Source: Amycolatopsis bartoniae
Lineage (GTDB): Bacteria; Actinomycetota; Actinomycetes; Mycobacteriales; Pseudonocardiaceae
NCBI RefSeq assembly: GCF_014191255.1
Contig: NZ_JACHWH010000009.1
Location: 124,001-188,000 of the forward strand
Length of the DNA: 64,000 nt
Direction of reading: 5' to 3'
Part shown: one piece after another, positions 6,846 to 15,008 of the stretch
Numbering within the stretch: the first letter of the stretch is position 1
How the letters are laid out: each line of letters begins with the position of its first letter
Position numbers and translations under genes: made by a program
The notes under the pieces: model-generated
What the model saw: the letters and a program-made list of their open reading frames with translations, nothing else
What the model was told of the DNA's origin: nothing
The model's database searches: none

Positions 6846-8590
6846 CACGCACCGGCCGGATCGGGCGCGTGCAACGGGTTCGGCACCCGGCCCCACCGCA
6901 CGTCGAACTCGTCGTCGCGCTCGACCTTGTCGAAGCCCTGGCCCGCCAGGTGCTCGCGGTTGAGCGTCACGCGCTCGACGTCGGGCGCGAACAGGCGGCA
7001 GGCGTCGAACCGGTCGGCGACGTCCGGATTGTCCTTGCGGTAGCGGGCGACGACATCCCGGACCAGTGACCAGAAGCGCGGCCGCGGGAAGCCCAGGTCG
7101 TCGTGCAGGATCTCCGCCCAGAACCGCAGCTGCCCGGAGAACACGGAGCTGAACAGCGACTGCGCGAGCAGGTGCGCCGGCCAGCGCAGCATCTCCGCCG
7201 CGGCCTCCTCGCCGAGCAGCCGGTAGCAGTCCAGCTCTTCGTCGAGCAGGTCCACGCCCTGCGCGAAGTCCTTGATCGCGACCCGCAGCGGGCGGCCGTC
7301 GGCGTCCACGATGAGGATCAGGTTCTGGCCGTGCGGGCAGAACCCGACACCGTAAGGCAGGAGCCATTGCAGCAGCGGCGTGAGCAGCAGGTCGAACAGC
7401 TTCCCGCACCAATCCTCAGCGGACAGTCCACTCCGGCGGATCAGCTCGGTGAGCACGGAGTTCCCGGGCTGGTCGCGGTACGGCAGCGCGGCGAAGGAAA
7501 GCGCTTGCTCGCCGTCGGCCAGCCGCGCCACGAGCGGCTCGCGCCACAGCGCGCCCAGAGTCTCGTGGAACCGGTACGGCAGCTCCTCCAGCGCGCCGAA
7601 CAGCGGGTGCCGCACCGACACGCTCGCGACCTCGCCGAGCAGCTCGAACCGGTATTGCTTCGACAGCAACGGATCTGCCGCGTCGAGCTGCCGGAGCCAG
7701 GTGGTCACGGCCGGTCCGGCGAGCGTCGCCGCGGAGGCGAGGCCGCGGTAGACGAGCGTGTTGCGCACCGAGACGGCGGTCTTCACGTCACGCCGATCGG
7801 GCCGGCTGACGTTCGCCAGTGTTCGCACCGTCTGATGTGGACGGTAGTTGTCCCGGCTCTCACCGAGGTCGATGATGGCGCCGCTCGCCAGCTCGCCCGC
7901 GTAGAGGGTGCCGAGGATTTCGTCGGCCTGCCAGGGGTGGACCGGTACGAGCACGTAGTCCGCGCCTGCCTTTTCGGCGAACTCGCCCCGCTGGTCCTCG
8001 TCGAGTTCCTCGCGCAGCAACGTTTCCTCGTCGAGGCCGGGCACCGCCCGGAACTGCGCGTGGTCCCGGTGCACGGCGAACCAGCGCAGCTTCAGGTCGC
8101 TGCCGGACTCCGGGGAGTACCGCTCGCGGTCGCGCGCCGAGAAACCGACGCGGCCCTTGTTCAGCACCAGCCGCGGATGTCCGGTGAGGTGCCCGTCAGC
8201 CAGGTTGTAGTCCATCGTGGACAGCTCGGCGGCCGTCGGAGCCCGCCGGAGCCGCGCCGCTTCGTTGGCAACGGTGGACGTCAGCTCGGCCAGCACGTCG
8301 GCCAGCCGCAGCCCGGACAGTCCCAGCTGGACACGCGCGTCGACGACGAGCGTGCGTGGATCGTCCGCGGGCTCGGAGTTCCGCGTCGCGCTGCCCGGAG
8401 TGACGGTCCAGGAGTCGAAAGCACCGCGCCGGGCACGGAACTCGTAGCGCACGCCGTCGGGCAGCTCCAGGCACCAGGTGTCCGCGTTTCGCGGTTCGGG
8501 CCGGAACAGCCCCTCGTAGGACAGTTCGCCGAGCATCTTGTGCACGATCAACGCCCCGGCTTGTCGCCAGGCTTCCGCTTCGCTCGTCAT
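6842..8590 (-). CDS. IucA/IucC-family NRPS-independent siderophore synthetase
   Basis: A 582-residue NIS synthetase, close to the usual 580-620. Features of the family are present: HPRLVLNKGRVGFS, the phosphate/ATP-binding VPVHPWQ, DNYRPHQTVRTLANV, SVRNTLVYRG, and the C-terminal catalytic stretch PYGVGFCPHGQNLILIVD followed by VAIKDFAQG. These enzymes adenylate a carboxylate and condense it with an N-hydroxy amine; DesD and IucC are examples. The start is ATG 8590, overlapping the monooxygenase stop as ATGA. With the upstream decarboxylase and N-hydroxylase it should assemble a hydroxamate siderophore in the cytoplasm. Whether it macrocyclises cannot be judged. Confidence 0.93.
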   Translation of the reverse strand: MTSEAEAWRQAGALIVHKMLGELSYEGLFRPEPRNADTWCLELPDGVRYEFRARRGAFDSWTVTPGSATRNSEPADDPRTLVVDARVQLGLSGLRLADVLAELTSTVANEAARLRRAPTAAELSTMDYNLADGHLTGHPRLVLNKGRVGFSARDRERYSPESGSDLKLRWFAVHRDHAQFRAVPGLDEETLLREELDEDQRGEFAEKAGADYVLVPVHPWQADEILGTLYAGELASGAIIDLGESRDNYRPHQTVRTLANVSRPDRRDVKTAVSVRNTLVYRGLASAATLAGPAVTTWLRQLDAADPLLSKQYRFELLGEVASVSVRHPLFGALEELPYRFHETLGALWREPLVARLADGEQALSFAALPYRDQPGNSVLTELIRRSGLSAEDWCGKLFDLLLTPLLQWLLPYGVGFCPHGQNLILIVDADGRPLRVAIKDFAQGVDLLDEELDCYRLLGEEAAAEMLRWPAHLLAQSLFSSVFSGQLRFWAEILHDDLGFPRPRFWSLVRDVVARYRKDNPDVADRFDACRLFAPDVERVTLNREHLAGQGFDKVERDDEFDVRWGRVPNPLHAPDPAGAW

Positions 8591-9867
8591 GACGTCTCCT
8601 CGCCTGCCAGCCCGAACGTGGTGAAAGCGGTCCGCGACGGGAGGCGGTAGACCTCGCGCCCGCAGACCGAGTTGACGATCGACGCCGCGCGGTACGCGGC
8701 GAGCCCGAGGTCCGGCGCGCCGACGCCGTGCGTGTGCCGCTCGGCGTTCTGCACGAAGACCGACCCCGGCACGCCGTCGAGCCGCAACCGGTGGTCCCGC
8801 TCGACGACGGGCCTGCCGCGGCCGTCGGTGACCAGCCTGTCCGCCAGCGGACCCAGCAGGTGGTCGATCGGGGTTTCGGTGTAGCCGGTGGCGCACACGA
8901 CGGCGTCGGTGTGCCACACGGCTTCGGTGCCCTGCTGCTGGTGTCGCAGGCCGAGCGCGATGCGGCCCCCGTCGAGGGCCGCCGAGACCAACTCGACGCC
9001 GGGCGTCAGCACGACGTCCGGCCAGCCGCCGATGCTCAGCCGGTACAGCTCCTCGTGGATCGCCGCGATCGTCTTGGCGTCGATTCCCTTGTACAGCTGC
9101 CATTGCGCAGGTAGCAGACTGTCGCGAATGGACTCCTCCAGGCCGTGGAAGAACGTCGTGTAGTCCGGGGTGAACTGTTCCAGCCCGAGCTTCGAGTACT
9201 CCATCGGCGCGAACGCCCCCGTGCGCGCGATCCAGCGCAGGCCGCCCGGATGGCGCCGGTGGCGCAGCAGGTCGAGGAACACCTCCGCCCCCGACTGCCC
9301 GGAGCCCACCACGGTGACACCCGGCGCGGCGAGCAGCCGCTCACGTTCGGTCAGGTAGTCGGCGGAGTGCAGCACCGGCGCCCGCGAAACCAAGGGCCGC
9401 AACGGTTCCGGCAGAGACGGGGTGGTGCCCACGCCGAGCACCACATTCTGGGCGGCGATGGTTTCACCGTCGCCCGTGGTGAGCTGGAAAACGCTTTCTG
9501 TGGCGTCGATCCCGGTGATCTCCACGCCGAAGTGGCAGGCGTCGAGCTGTCCCGCGGCCCAGCGGCAGTAGTCGTCGTACTCGGTGCGGTCGAGGTGGAA
9601 CTTCTCCGCGAAGTAGAACGGGAAGAGCCGGTCGTGCGCACGCAGGTAGTTCAAAAAGGACAGTGGATGGGTCGGGTCGGCGAGCGTGACGAGGTCGGCC
9701 AGGAACGGCACCTGGATCGTGGCGCCCTCGATCAGCAGGCCGGGATGCCAGCGGAACTCCTTGCGGCGCTCGAACATCCCCGTGCGCAGGCCCGGCACGC
9801 GGTCGGCGAGCGCGGCGAGCGACAGGTTGAACGGGCCGATCCCGACGCCGGCCAGGTCCAGCGTCAC
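8587..9867 (-). CDS. FAD/NADPH-dependent diamine or lysine N-monooxygenase
   Basis: A 426-residue N-hydroxylating monooxygenase of the SidA/IucD/DesB group. The FAD site is VGIGPFNLSLA (from about residue 8), the NADPH site VVGSGQSGAEVF (about 186), and the C-terminal ATGYTET motif is typical of this class. In a cluster with a PLP decarboxylase and a NIS synthetase the likely substrate is the diamine made upstream (cadaverine or putrescine, as for DesB). Both ends overlap their neighbours by 4 nt, giving tight translational coupling. IucD-like activity on lysine itself is the alternative. Confidence 0.92.
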   Translation of the reverse strand: MTLDLAGVGIGPFNLSLAALADRVPGLRTGMFERRKEFRWHPGLLIEGATIQVPFLADLVTLADPTHPLSFLNYLRAHDRLFPFYFAEKFHLDRTEYDDYCRWAAGQLDACHFGVEITGIDATESVFQLTTGDGETIAAQNVVLGVGTTPSLPEPLRPLVSRAPVLHSADYLTERERLLAAPGVTVVGSGQSGAEVFLDLLRHRRHPGGLRWIARTGAFAPMEYSKLGLEQFTPDYTTFFHGLEESIRDSLLPAQWQLYKGIDAKTIAAIHEELYRLSIGGWPDVVLTPGVELVSAALDGGRIALGLRHQQQGTEAVWHTDAVVCATGYTETPIDHLLGPLADRLVTDGRGRPVVERDHRLRLDGVPGSVFVQNAERHTHGVGAPDLGLAAYRAASIVNSVCGREVYRLPSRTAFTTFGLAGEETS

Positions 9868-11246
9868 GAGGCGACCGCCGCGCCACTGCGAGCCGTGGCC
9901 ACGACGGTGTCGAGCAGGCCACGGTAGTCGGCCGCGGTGGTGTGCGGGTGCAGCAGGGTGAGCTTGAGCCAGACCTCGCCGGGCGGCATGGTGGCGCGGC
10001 CGATGATCGCCGTGCCTGCTTCGAGCAGGGTGCGGCGCACCGCGGCGACGTCGCCGGAGACCGGGCGGAACAGGACGGTCGACAGCGTGGGCGGGCCCCA
10101 GAGTTCGAGGCCGGCGTGCTGTTCGATGTCGTTCGCGACCTCGCGGGCGGTGTCGCAGCAGTGCTCGACGAGCGCGCCGATGCCCGCCCAGCCGAGCGCG
10201 CGCAGGGTGACGGCCATGCGGAACGCGTCCGGGCGGCGGGAGGTGCGCAGCGAGCGGCCGAGCAGGTCGGGCAGGCCGGCTTCGGTGTCGTCGTCGGCGT
10301 TGAGGTATTCGGCGGTGATGTCGAGGGCGGCGAGGTCGGCCGCGTCACGGACGGCGAAGAGCCCGGACGCGATGGGCTGCCAGCCGAACTTGTGCAGGTC
10401 GAGGGCGATGGAGTCGGCCTCGGCGAGCCCGTCGAGCAGGTGCGCCAGGCGCGGGCTGCACAGCGCGAGGCCGCCGTAGGACGCGTCGACGTGCAGGCGG
10501 GCTTGGTGGCTTCGGCAGATCTCGGCGAGGTCGCGCAGCGGGTCGATCTCGCCGGTGTTGGTGGTCCCGGCGGTCGCGGCGACGACGGCGGGACCGGTGC
10601 TGTGCAGTACTTCGTCGAGCGCGGCGGGCGAGAGTCGTTCGCCGTCGCACTCGACGACGACCGGCGCGGGCAGGCCGAGCAACCACGCGGCGCGGGCGAC
10701 GCTGTGGTGGGCGTTGCGTCCGCACACGGGTTGCACGCGCGGGTTCTGCTCGCGGGCGAGCAGCAGGCCGAGCAGGTTGGACTCGGTGCCGCCGGTGGTG
10801 ACGAGGGCGTCGGGCGCGGGTTCGCCGGGGTAGCACAGGCGAGCGACGGCGCCGAGGAACGCGCGCTCCAGTTCGCTCGCGACGGGCGCCTGGTCCCACG
10901 AGTCCATCGACGGGTTGAGCGCCCCGGCAACGACGTCCGCGGCGACGCCCACCGCGAGCGGCGGGCAGTGCAGGTGGGCGGCGCACCAGGGATCGGCCGG
11001 GTCGGCGGATCCCGCGGCGAGCAGGGTGGACAGCTCGGAAAGCGCTTTCTCGACACCGACCCCATGCTCCGGCACGAGCGGTTCCAACGCCGCGACACTC
11101 GCCGCGACGGGCGCCGGCCCCCCGGCGGGCCCGGGCGCGGCACGCTCGGCCGTGCCGGCTGCCAGGCCGCGCAGGACCAGCGGAATTAGCTTCGCGAGCC
11201 GCTCGTGCCCCTGCCGCCCGCCTGCGAGCCCGGGGATATCGCCCAC
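9864..11246 (-). CDS. PLP-dependent group II decarboxylase, DesA-like
   Basis: A 460-residue pyridoxal-phosphate decarboxylase. The cofactor lysine is Lys286 in LDLHKFGWQ, with HVDASYGG (Asp254) pairing the pyridine nitrogen and AHHSV (His180/181) stacking on it. In desferrioxamine-type pathways this enzyme turns lysine into cadaverine; diaminobutyrate or ornithine are other possible substrates. It is the first gene of the siderophore operon. The GTG start at 11246 follows AAGGAG, and the iron box lies 11-29 nt upstream, so expression should rise when iron is low. The first 50 residues are Ala/Gly/Pro-rich and may be disordered. Confidence 0.9.
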   Translation of the reverse strand: MGDIPGLAGGRQGHERLAKLIPLVLRGLAAGTAERAAPGPAGGPAPVAASVAALEPLVPEHGVGVEKALSELSTLLAAGSADPADPWCAAHLHCPPLAVGVAADVVAGALNPSMDSWDQAPVASELERAFLGAVARLCYPGEPAPDALVTTGGTESNLLGLLLAREQNPRVQPVCGRNAHHSVARAAWLLGLPAPVVVECDGERLSPAALDEVLHSTGPAVVAATAGTTNTGEIDPLRDLAEICRSHQARLHVDASYGGLALCSPRLAHLLDGLAEADSIALDLHKFGWQPIASGLFAVRDAADLAALDITAEYLNADDDTEAGLPDLLGRSLRTSRRPDAFRMAVTLRALGWAGIGALVEHCCDTAREVANDIEQHAGLELWGPPTLSTVLFRPVSGDVAAVRRTLLEAGTAIIGRATMPPGEVWLKLTLLHPHTTAADYRGLLDTVVATARSGAAVAS

Positions 11247-11256
11247 TGATCACTCC

Positions 11257-11275
11257 TTAGGTATGCCTACGCTAA
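11257..11275 (-). promoter_or_regulatory. DmdR/IdeR-type iron box
   Basis: TTAGGTATGCCTACGCTAA matches the actinobacterial iron-box consensus TTAGGTTAGGCTAACCTAA at 14 of 19 positions by my count, including both outer TTAGG/CTAA arms. It lies immediately upstream of the ribosome-binding site of the decarboxylase gene. A ferrous-iron-loaded DmdR/IdeR repressor bound here would block the promoter or early elongation of the whole siderophore operon. Confidence 0.85.
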
Positions 11276-11855
11276 GCCACTGTACGGATGCGGCCGGTTG
11301 GTGGGCAGTCCCCGAGCCCGATTTCCCACCAAAGTGCCCTGTCTGGAGGAACAGTTTCAAGAGCCAAGCACGACTGGAGTAGGGCGAGGCGGGGTTGGGG
11401 TTCGCGATGGGGAGGGAAGTGACCAGCGGTTGAGCGGCGGCCGCACTCGCGACGGCAGGCAGCAGGCGGACGGTGGCGGTGGCGGTGGCGGCGCGGGGCG
11501 GCGTTGGCCGTGTTAACGGGAGGCAGGGGTTGGACGACTGCGGCGCCCGGTGGCCATGGCAGCGGGCCAGGGCGGTGGCAGTGGGCGGCGGCCGTGGGTG
11601 CCACGTGCACAGCAACCCACCTCTCCGCCGGAGGGAACGGTGCGGTTGACCGCAGGTGCTCCTTCCGATCACCAAGACGGTGCGAGGAAGCACTTTCTAG
11701 GCCGGGAGATGGGGGCGGTGAAGCCAACACCCATCCACCGGGCCACTCCCGAAGGGCACCGCCCGAGAAAGCGCTTTCCCTCACCGCTCCCGAGGCCGAA
11801 GCAGCAGGAGCACAACCACCCCGGACCGCCCCGAACCCCGCCGCCTCACCGCGTC
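11276..11855. other. gene-poor 580-bp stretch upstream of the siderophore operon
   Basis: I find no convincing gene here. Open frames on both strands are Pro/Arg/Ala-rich, lack ribosome-binding sites and match no family I know. Visible structure includes a short GGTGGC tandem run around 11473-11490 and a perfect 12-bp palindrome GAAAGCGCTTTC at 11767-11778, which looks like a LacI-family operator core. The same palindrome recurs at 11038-11049 inside the decarboxylase gene. The segment separates the 3' end of the luciferase-like gene from the iron box. Confidence 0.55.
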
Positions 11856-12806
11856 TCACCGGGGTGCCAGCGCCTCCACCTGCTCCGCCGGGTTCCCGCC
11901 CGTTGGCAACAGCGCGATGACCGGCGTGTCCAGACCGTTGTCCGCATAGGACTGCAACCGCTCGCGGCAGGCTTCCGGGCTGCCGTGCACTATGAGGTCG
12001 TCCACGACCTCGTCCGGGATCGCCGCGTTCGCGCCCTTGCGGTCGCCCGCCGCCCACAGCTCGTGCATCTTGCGCAGCGCCTCGCCGCGGCCGAGCCAGT
12101 CGTGGAAGGCTGCGTACACCGGCACCGTCAGATAGCTGCTGATCAGCATGCGCCCCAGCGCCCGCGCGGCCGAAGCGTCCTCCGTCGGGCAGACGAAGAT
12201 CCGCGCCACCAGCTCGACGTCCGGCCCGATCTCCGCCCGCACCTTCGGCACGTCCGTCGGCGCGAGCCAGTTCGTGATCGCCCCGTCGGCCTCCTTCGCG
12301 GCCAGCCTCAGCATGCCCGGCCGCAGCGCCGCCAGCATGATCCGCGGCGCCACCTCGGGCACGCGCTCCAGCTTGAACTTGCTCACCGAGAACGTCTCGT
12401 ACTCGGCGCTCACCTTCTCCCCCGCCAGCGCCGACCGCAGGAACCGCAACGTGTCGCGCGTCCGCTGGTACGGCTTCGCGAACTCCGCCGCGTTCCAGTT
12501 CGACACGATCACCGGCGACGACGTCCCGATGCCCAGCACGAACCGCTCCGGCGCGGCCTCCGCGAGCGCCGCCGCGCTCATCGCCAGCAGCCCCGGCCCC
12601 CGCGTATACACCGGCACGATCGCCGTCCCCAGCCGCAGCTGCGGCGCCCACTGCGACGCCAGCAACAACGGCGAGAACGCATCCGCGCCGGCCGTTTCCG
12701 CTGACCAGGCGTCCGTGTACCCGAGGTCGGGCAGCCGTTCGATCAGCTCGCGGTGCGCCGTCAGCGGCACCCCCGTCAGCGGGATCGTGATTCCCCAGCG
12801 CGTCAC
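11856..12806 (-). CDS. LLM-class (luciferase-like) F420-dependent oxidoreductase
   Basis: A 316-residue luciferase-like TIM-barrel protein starting MTRWGITIPLTG. Typical elements are YTDAWSAETAGADAF, LRLGTAIVPVYTRGP, ERFVLGIGTSSPVIV and a C-terminal VVDDLIVHGSPEACRERLQ segment. Proteins of this shape in actinomycetes usually bind F420, though FMN cannot be excluded. The start is GTG 12806, overlapping the peptidase stop as GTGA, so it is co-translated with the S9 peptidase. The substrate is unknown. Confidence 0.85.
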   Translation of the reverse strand: MTRWGITIPLTGVPLTAHRELIERLPDLGYTDAWSAETAGADAFSPLLLASQWAPQLRLGTAIVPVYTRGPGLLAMSAAALAEAAPERFVLGIGTSSPVIVSNWNAAEFAKPYQRTRDTLRFLRSALAGEKVSAEYETFSVSKFKLERVPEVAPRIMLAALRPGMLRLAAKEADGAITNWLAPTDVPKVRAEIGPDVELVARIFVCPTEDASAARALGRMLISSYLTVPVYAAFHDWLGRGEALRKMHELWAAGDRKGANAAIPDEVVDDLIVHGSPEACRERLQSYADNGLDTPVIALLPTGGNPAEQVEALAPR

Positions 12807-14869
12807 CGGCTCAGCTCCTTCTTGATCCACTCGACCTGTACTCGCATCAGGTTCTCCGCGACCGCCTCGGCCTGCGGGGTCATGTGCGTCGCGCCGACCA
12901 GCGGCAGGAACGTGTGCGCCCGCCCCGCCGCGAGCAGCGCCGACGACAGCCGCAGCGCGTGCGCGACGAACACGTTGTCGTCGGCCAGCCCGTGCACGAT
13001 CAGCAGCGAGCGCTCCAACCGTGCAGCGTCGGCGATCAGGGAATTCCGTTCGTACACCTCGGGATCGTCCTGCGGCTTGCCGAGGTAGCGCTCCGTGTAG
13101 TGCGTGTCGTACAACGACCAGTCCGTCACCGGCGCCCCCGCCACCGCCGCGTGAAAAACGTCCGGCCGCCGCAACACCGCCAGCGCCGACAGGTAACCGC
13201 CGTAGGACCAGCCCCGGATCGCCACGCGTTCGGTGTCCAGATCGGGATGCTCGGCGGCCACCGCGTGCAGGGCGTCCACCTGGTCGGCGAGGGTGACCTC
13301 GGCGAGCGACCCCGCGACCTCCTTCTCCCACGCCGGACCGCGACCGGGCGTGCCGCGGCCGTCGGTCACCAGTACCGCGAAACCCTGGTCCGCCAGCCAT
13401 TGCGAGGTCAAGAACGCGTTGCGGCTCTGCAGCACTCGTTGCGCGTGGGGCCCGCCGTACGGGTCGAGCAGCACCGGCAGCTTCTCGCCCCGCCGGTGCT
13501 CGCTCGGAAACAGCAGCGCCGCACGCAGCTTCCGCTCGCCGACGGTCAGCCAGAGCGGTTTCGGCTCCAGGCCGGGATCCTCGGGGTACGACCGCACCTG
13601 CGCGACCTGCCGACCGCCGCGCACCACGGAAACCGACGGTCCACTGTGGTCCAGGCTCCACGACGACAACACGGTGACCGCGGCCGTCCCCGCCCCGACG
13701 TGCACACCGTCCGAAGTGGACACCCGCTGGACCGGACCCGTGCGGTAGACGTGGATCTGCGTCGGGTCCTCGTCCGACGCGCTGAACAGCACCTCGTCGC
13801 CGACGTCGAGCACCGATCGCACCTGCAGCTCCGGCCCGGTGACGGGCTGGCCGTCCACGACGAGCCGGTAGCTGCCGTCCGCCGCGCTCACCCGGACCAG
13901 CCGCCCGTCCGGGGTCCACGCCGGCACGCCGGGCACGATCTCGACCCACCGCTCGTCGGTCTCGGTGTGCAGCAGCTTCGTCGCGCCGGTCGCCGGGTCG
14001 ACGGAGTGGATCTCGAACGTGCGCTGGTCGCGGCTCTGCACCGCCAGCAGCGGCGGGCCACCCGCCGACCAGTGCACCGCCACGAGGTATTCCCAGTCGC
14101 CGCGCTCGACGTCCACCCTGGTGCCGTCGAGGTGCACGAAAGCCAGCGACACCGCGACGTTCCGCTCACCCGCGGCCGGATACGCGACGACGTTCGCGGG
14201 GTTCTCCGGGTGCGCCGGGTCGGCGATGGTCCACCGCGGCACCCCGGCCCGGTCGCTGCGCTCGACGAGCAGGCTCTGCCCGTCCGGCGCCCACCAGTAG
14301 CCGCGGGCCCGGCCCAGCTCCTCGCCCGCGATGAACTCCGCGAGCCCCCACGCGATGTCCTCGCCGTCCTCCTCGACCAGCACGCGGTCCTGCCTGCTGC
14401 CGAGGTCGACCACGCGCAGCCGCCGGTCGCGGACGTACGCCACGTGCGTGCCCGCCGGGTTCGGCCGCGGGTCGACGACCGAGCTGCCGACCAGCTCCGT
14501 GACCTGCCGGGTCGCGAGGTCGACCGTGAAGAGCTTGCCGGACAACGAGAACGCGGCGATCCGCAGCTCGGCGTCGGTGGCGTAGCCGACCACGCCGCCC
14601 GCGCTCTCGCGGCTGCGCTCGCGCCGGGCGCGCTCCTCCGGCGGCAGGTTCTCCTCGCCCGGCAGCAGCTCGGCGGCGTCGACGACCTTCGTCTCGGTGC
14701 CGTCGGCGAGATTCAGCTCCCACAGGCTGTTGCGCCGGTCGACGCCGGACTCCGCACGCAGGAACAGCAGCCGCCCGCCGTCGGGCGCGACGCGGAACTC
14801 ACGGGGCGTGCCGAGGGTGAAGCGCTGGGTACGGGCCTGTTTGCGGAGGAAGGAGAGCTCATCGGTCAC
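12803..14869 (-). CDS. S9-family prolyl oligopeptidase (DPP-IV-like)
   Basis: A 688-residue peptidase: an N-terminal beta-propeller (about residues 20-420, with LSGKLFTVDLATRQV-type blades) and a C-terminal alpha/beta hydrolase domain. The catalytic triad is visible as GWSYGGY (Ser555), GLADDNV (Asp630/631) and GATHMT (His662). No signal peptide is seen, so a cytosolic role in peptide turnover is likely. GTG 14869 (VTDELSFLRKQ) is chosen; the frame runs further upstream but would invade the rocD promoter region. It is divergent from rocD and coupled to the downstream luciferase-like gene. Confidence 0.88.
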   Translation of the reverse strand: MTDELSFLRKQARTQRFTLGTPREFRVAPDGGRLLFLRAESGVDRRNSLWELNLADGTETKVVDAAELLPGEENLPPEERARRERSRESAGGVVGYATDAELRIAAFSLSGKLFTVDLATRQVTELVGSSVVDPRPNPAGTHVAYVRDRRLRVVDLGSRQDRVLVEEDGEDIAWGLAEFIAGEELGRARGYWWAPDGQSLLVERSDRAGVPRWTIADPAHPENPANVVAYPAAGERNVAVSLAFVHLDGTRVDVERGDWEYLVAVHWSAGGPPLLAVQSRDQRTFEIHSVDPATGATKLLHTETDERWVEIVPGVPAWTPDGRLVRVSAADGSYRLVVDGQPVTGPELQVRSVLDVGDEVLFSASDEDPTQIHVYRTGPVQRVSTSDGVHVGAGTAAVTVLSSWSLDHSGPSVSVVRGGRQVAQVRSYPEDPGLEPKPLWLTVGERKLRAALLFPSEHRRGEKLPVLLDPYGGPHAQRVLQSRNAFLTSQWLADQGFAVLVTDGRGTPGRGPAWEKEVAGSLAEVTLADQVDALHAVAAEHPDLDTERVAIRGWSYGGYLSALAVLRRPDVFHAAVAGAPVTDWSLYDTHYTERYLGKPQDDPEVYERNSLIADAARLERSLLIVHGLADDNVFVAHALRLSSALLAAGRAHTFLPLVGATHMTPQAEAVAENLMRVQVEWIKKELSR

Positions 14870-14921
14870 GCCCGCACTCTTCCAGACCGGCCGGTATGTT
14901 GGCGAGTCCGGCCCGCGACGG

Positions 14922-14933
14922 CGTTGCGCAACG
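14922..14933. promoter_or_regulatory. palindrome in the rocD/peptidase divergent promoter region
   Basis: CGTTGCGCAACG is a perfect 12-bp palindrome in the 139-bp gap between the divergent peptidase and rocD genes; a partial copy (CGCAACG) follows at about 14957. Lrp/AsnC-type regulators often control ornithine and lysine aminotransferase genes in actinobacteria and bind sites of this sort, but the assignment is a guess from position. Confidence 0.35.
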
Positions 14934-15008
14934 ATCAGCCGCTCCAGGCCGCAAGCACGCAACGAAGTGGTCCTGATCGGTGTGCTTTCCAGCTCTAACC
15001 TGTGAAAC

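Noticed and set aside
7103-8650. A 515-codon open frame on the plus strand.
   Set aside because: It lies antisense to the NIS synthetase gene, is rich in Arg/Gln/Pro without any domain, and reflects third-position GC bias of the true gene.
11250-11693. A 147-codon minus-strand frame in the gene-poor region upstream of the siderophore operon.
   Set aside because: Low-complexity Pro/Thr/Ala composition, no ribosome-binding site and no recognisable family; it also overlaps the iron box.
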